A stretch of DNA of 64,000 nucleotides from Clostridium sp. UBA701 (lineage in GTDB: Bacteria > Bacillota > Clostridia > Clostridiales > Clostridiaceae), in NCBI GenBank assembly GCA_002298125.1, contig DBMJ01000022.1, positions 36,162 through 100,161 of the forward strand, written 5' to 3'. The position numbers and the translations under genes were made by a program. The notes under the pieces were generated by a model that saw only the letters and a list, made by a program, of their open reading frames with translations, was not told where the DNA came from and searched no databases. Shown in pieces: positions 62,632 through 64,000 of the stretch (position 1 is the first letter of the stretch; every line of letters begins with the position of its first letter).

Positions 62632-63000
62632 TCATATAGTAAACATATACTACCAAAATAATAGTATAAACATAAGTCTATAATTTAAAAAATTTGTATG
62701 TTATAATAAAATTAGGGAATACCATAACAGGCATTCCCTTTCTCTTGTTTCCAACCTACTTCAATGAAGTGGGAATCATTGCAGGCAGCGTTGCTAGAAC
62801 CATGAGAAACCCTATTCTAATCTTTGATTTTTTAATAATAGTTTTAATTGTTTGGTTTATTGGGTGTTATACCATAAGTCATGTTTTGTTTGTTAGAAGA
62901 GCTGTTTTGTAATATTGCTAATGGTATGAGGAAAGGTTAATAATATATGATATAATATATGTAAATGGGTTTATTGTAATTTATTGGAGGATTAAAAGAT
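62632..63000. other. Intergenic stretch with hairpins and membrane-like remnant
   Basis: An open frame at 62694-62912 encodes hydrophobic segments (LIFDFLIIVLIVWFIGCYTISHV), but lacks a ribosome binding site. An AGGGAAT/ATTCCCT hairpin at 62714-62739 and a CCTACTTCA/TGAAGTGGG hairpin near 62755-62773 lie within it. I consider it a decayed gene rather than a real one. AGGAGG-like GGAGG precedes the mntA start at its right end. Confidence 0.4.
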
Positions 63001-63435
63001 ATGAAAAATGACCATATATTTAATTTGGCTGTTGAGTTTATCAATAAAATCGATAATAAATATAAAATTAAATTTGCCTATCTATTTGGATCATTTGCTC
63101 GGGGGCAAGAGAATAACCATAGTGATATAGACCTAGCTATATTCTTTGAAAAAAACTATTCAGACCTAGAGGAGATAATGATAAGAGGAGATATTATAGA
63201 GACTGGTAGAAGTTTTTTTAATAGAAATGTAGATATAGTATCAATTGAAAGAGCTCCACTCCTTTTGAAGTATCAGATAGTTAAAGATGGTATTATACTA
63301 AAAGATTATGAAGAAATAGGTGATTTTGAGTCATTAACATTAAGAGAGTACTTTGATTTTGAATATTATTCTGAAATTTATAATCAGGCCATCATAGAAA
63401 GTATTAAGAGCGGCGATTATTTTGGAGGTGTTTAA
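63001..63435 (+). CDS. mntA: MntA-type antitoxin nucleotidyltransferase
   Basis: A 144-residue MNT-domain protein. FAYLFGSFARGQENNHSDIDLAIFF is the nucleotidyltransferase motif (GSFxRG...DxD) and NVDIVSIERAPLLLK the third Asp region. In HEPN/MNT modules the antitoxin adds AMP to a Tyr of the HEPN toxin and silences it. The ATG follows GGAGG. The toxin gene begins 1 bp after the stop. Confidence 0.9.
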   Translation: MKNDHIFNLAVEFINKIDNKYKIKFAYLFGSFARGQENNHSDIDLAIFFEKNYSDLEEIMIRGDIIETGRSFFNRNVDIVSIERAPLLLKYQIVKDGIILKDYEEIGDFESLTLREYFDFEYYSEIYNQAIIESIKSGDYFGGV

Positions 63436-63436
63436 C

Positions 63437-63850
63437 ATGGTAAAAAGAGAAATAATATTATCAAGAATAGATAAATTGAAAGAATATACTGCATTTTTGA
63501 AAAAGCTTAAAAACTATAGCAAGGAGCAATATACAAATGACCCTTTCATTTATGGTGCTAGTGAAAGGTTTTTACATTTAGCAATTGAATGCATCCTTGA
63601 TATTGGAAATCATATTATTTCTGATATGAGGTATAGGAAACCTGAAAATAATAAAGACATTTTTGAAGTGTTGTTTGAGAACAAGATAATAGATCAATCA
63701 TTAAAGGAAAAACTCTGTAACATGGCTGGATTTAGGAATATTCTTGTGCATGATTATTTAAAGTTGAATAGAAGTTTAGTTTATGATATTATCTTAAATA
63801 ATTTACCAGATTTAGAGGGTTTTATAAGCATAGTTTCACAGCACATTTGA
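63437..63850 (+). CDS. hepT: HepT-type HEPN ribonuclease toxin
   Basis: A 137-residue HEPN protein. The active site is FRNILVHDYLKL (RNxxxH with the Tyr that MntA modifies). The rest is helical with ERFLHLAIECILDIGNHII. The ATG at 63437 follows GGAGGTG; a TTG at 63422 would put that site inside the gene. The toxin would cut RNA when not AMPylated. Confidence 0.9.
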   Translation: MVKREIILSRIDKLKEYTAFLKKLKNYSKEQYTNDPFIYGASERFLHLAIECILDIGNHIISDMRYRKPENNKDIFEVLFENKIIDQSLKEKLCNMAGFRNILVHDYLKLNRSLVYDIILNNLPDLEGFISIVSQHI

Positions 63851-63858
63851 ATAAAAAA

Positions 63859-63899
63859 ATAAATTCTCCAAAAGTTAAACTTTTGGAGAATTTATTCTT
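63859..63899 (+). terminator. Intrinsic terminator after hepT
   Basis: AAATTCTCCAAAAGTT and AACTTTTGGAGAATTT form a perfect stem around AA, followed by ATTCTT. In reverse it would also stop the tRNA transcript. Confidence 0.88.
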
Positions 63900-63901
63900 G
63901 G

Positions 63902-63974
<73 letters not shown>

Positions 63975-63979
63975 GAATA

Positions 63980-64000
63980 TGGCGACCCAGAAGGGACTCG
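63980..64000 (-). tRNA. tRNA 3' end, cut by window edge
   Basis: On the minus strand the sequence ends in ...CTGGGTC-G-CCA preceded by CCCTT and the end of a T loop. It matches a tRNA 3' half whose identity lies outside the window. It is 5 bp upstream of tRNA-Thr, so the two are co-transcribed. Confidence 0.75.

Noticed and set aside
62694..62912. 72-residue membrane ORF as a real gene
   Set aside because: There is no ribosome binding site, two hairpins lie inside it and there is no family resemblance.

Overview
The window looks like a chromosomal segment of a low-GC, anaerobic, amino-acid-fermenting member of the Clostridia (Clostridiaceae-like). The reasons are a complete lysine fermentation operon, T-box and lysine-type riboswitch control, a DnaD/DnaI-type replication pair, strong AGGAGG ribosome binding sites with frequent GTG/TTG starts, and AT-rich intergenic DNA.

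Layout. 0-7 kb: the tail of an L,D-transpeptidase, a lysyl-tRNA synthetase behind a T-box leader, a minus-strand operon of two small membrane proteins (one DUF5058-like) plus a membrane-anchored M20 hydrolase, and an LCP cell-wall ligase. 7-16 kb: single genes (flavodoxin, GT28/MGDG-type glycosyltransferase, M19 dipeptidase, cysteine-desulfurase-like enzyme, APC permease, YdcZ-type transporter, LysR regulator) separated by six tandem-repeat arrays of different unit, with a REP-associated (RAYT) transposase in the middle. 16-23 kb: subtilase, TldD/TldE pair, and a MASE3-PAS sensor with no output domain.

23-37 kb is the most interesting block. A flavin-based extracellular electron transfer (EET) locus (ApbE flavin transferase, PplA-like FMN lipoprotein, type II NADH dehydrogenase with membrane tail, EetA, EetB, polyprenyl synthase) has the gene order I recall from the Listeria locus. 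Here the ApbE operon continues directly into UbiD, UbiA, UbiX and an SsuABC-like ABC importer. I infer that the cell imports a quinone head-group precursor, prenylates and decarboxylates it, and uses the quinone between NDH-2 and the flavinylated surface lipoprotein. The FMN lipoprotein promoter contains Fur-like half sites.

37-43 kb: an ABC exporter whose ATPase carries an in-frame stop, a HelD-like helicase and a 65-residue membrane protein. 43-54 kb: the minus-strand lysine fermentation operon kal-kce-atoD-atoA-kdd-kamA-kamB-kamC-kamD-kamE. It is transcribed from a consensus promoter through a lysine-riboswitch-like leader that ends in an intrinsic terminator, so a degradation operon sits behind a lysine sensor. 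54-58 kb: M23/G5 endopeptidase, DnaD, DnaI-like loader, M24 aminopeptidase. 58-64 kb is accessory: acetyltransferase, TipAL-type MerR regulator with a 19-bp-spacer promoter, small lipoproteins, gene remnants, a MntA/HepT toxin-antitoxin pair and tRNA genes.

All functions are read from motifs, length, start sites and gene order; no database search was run.
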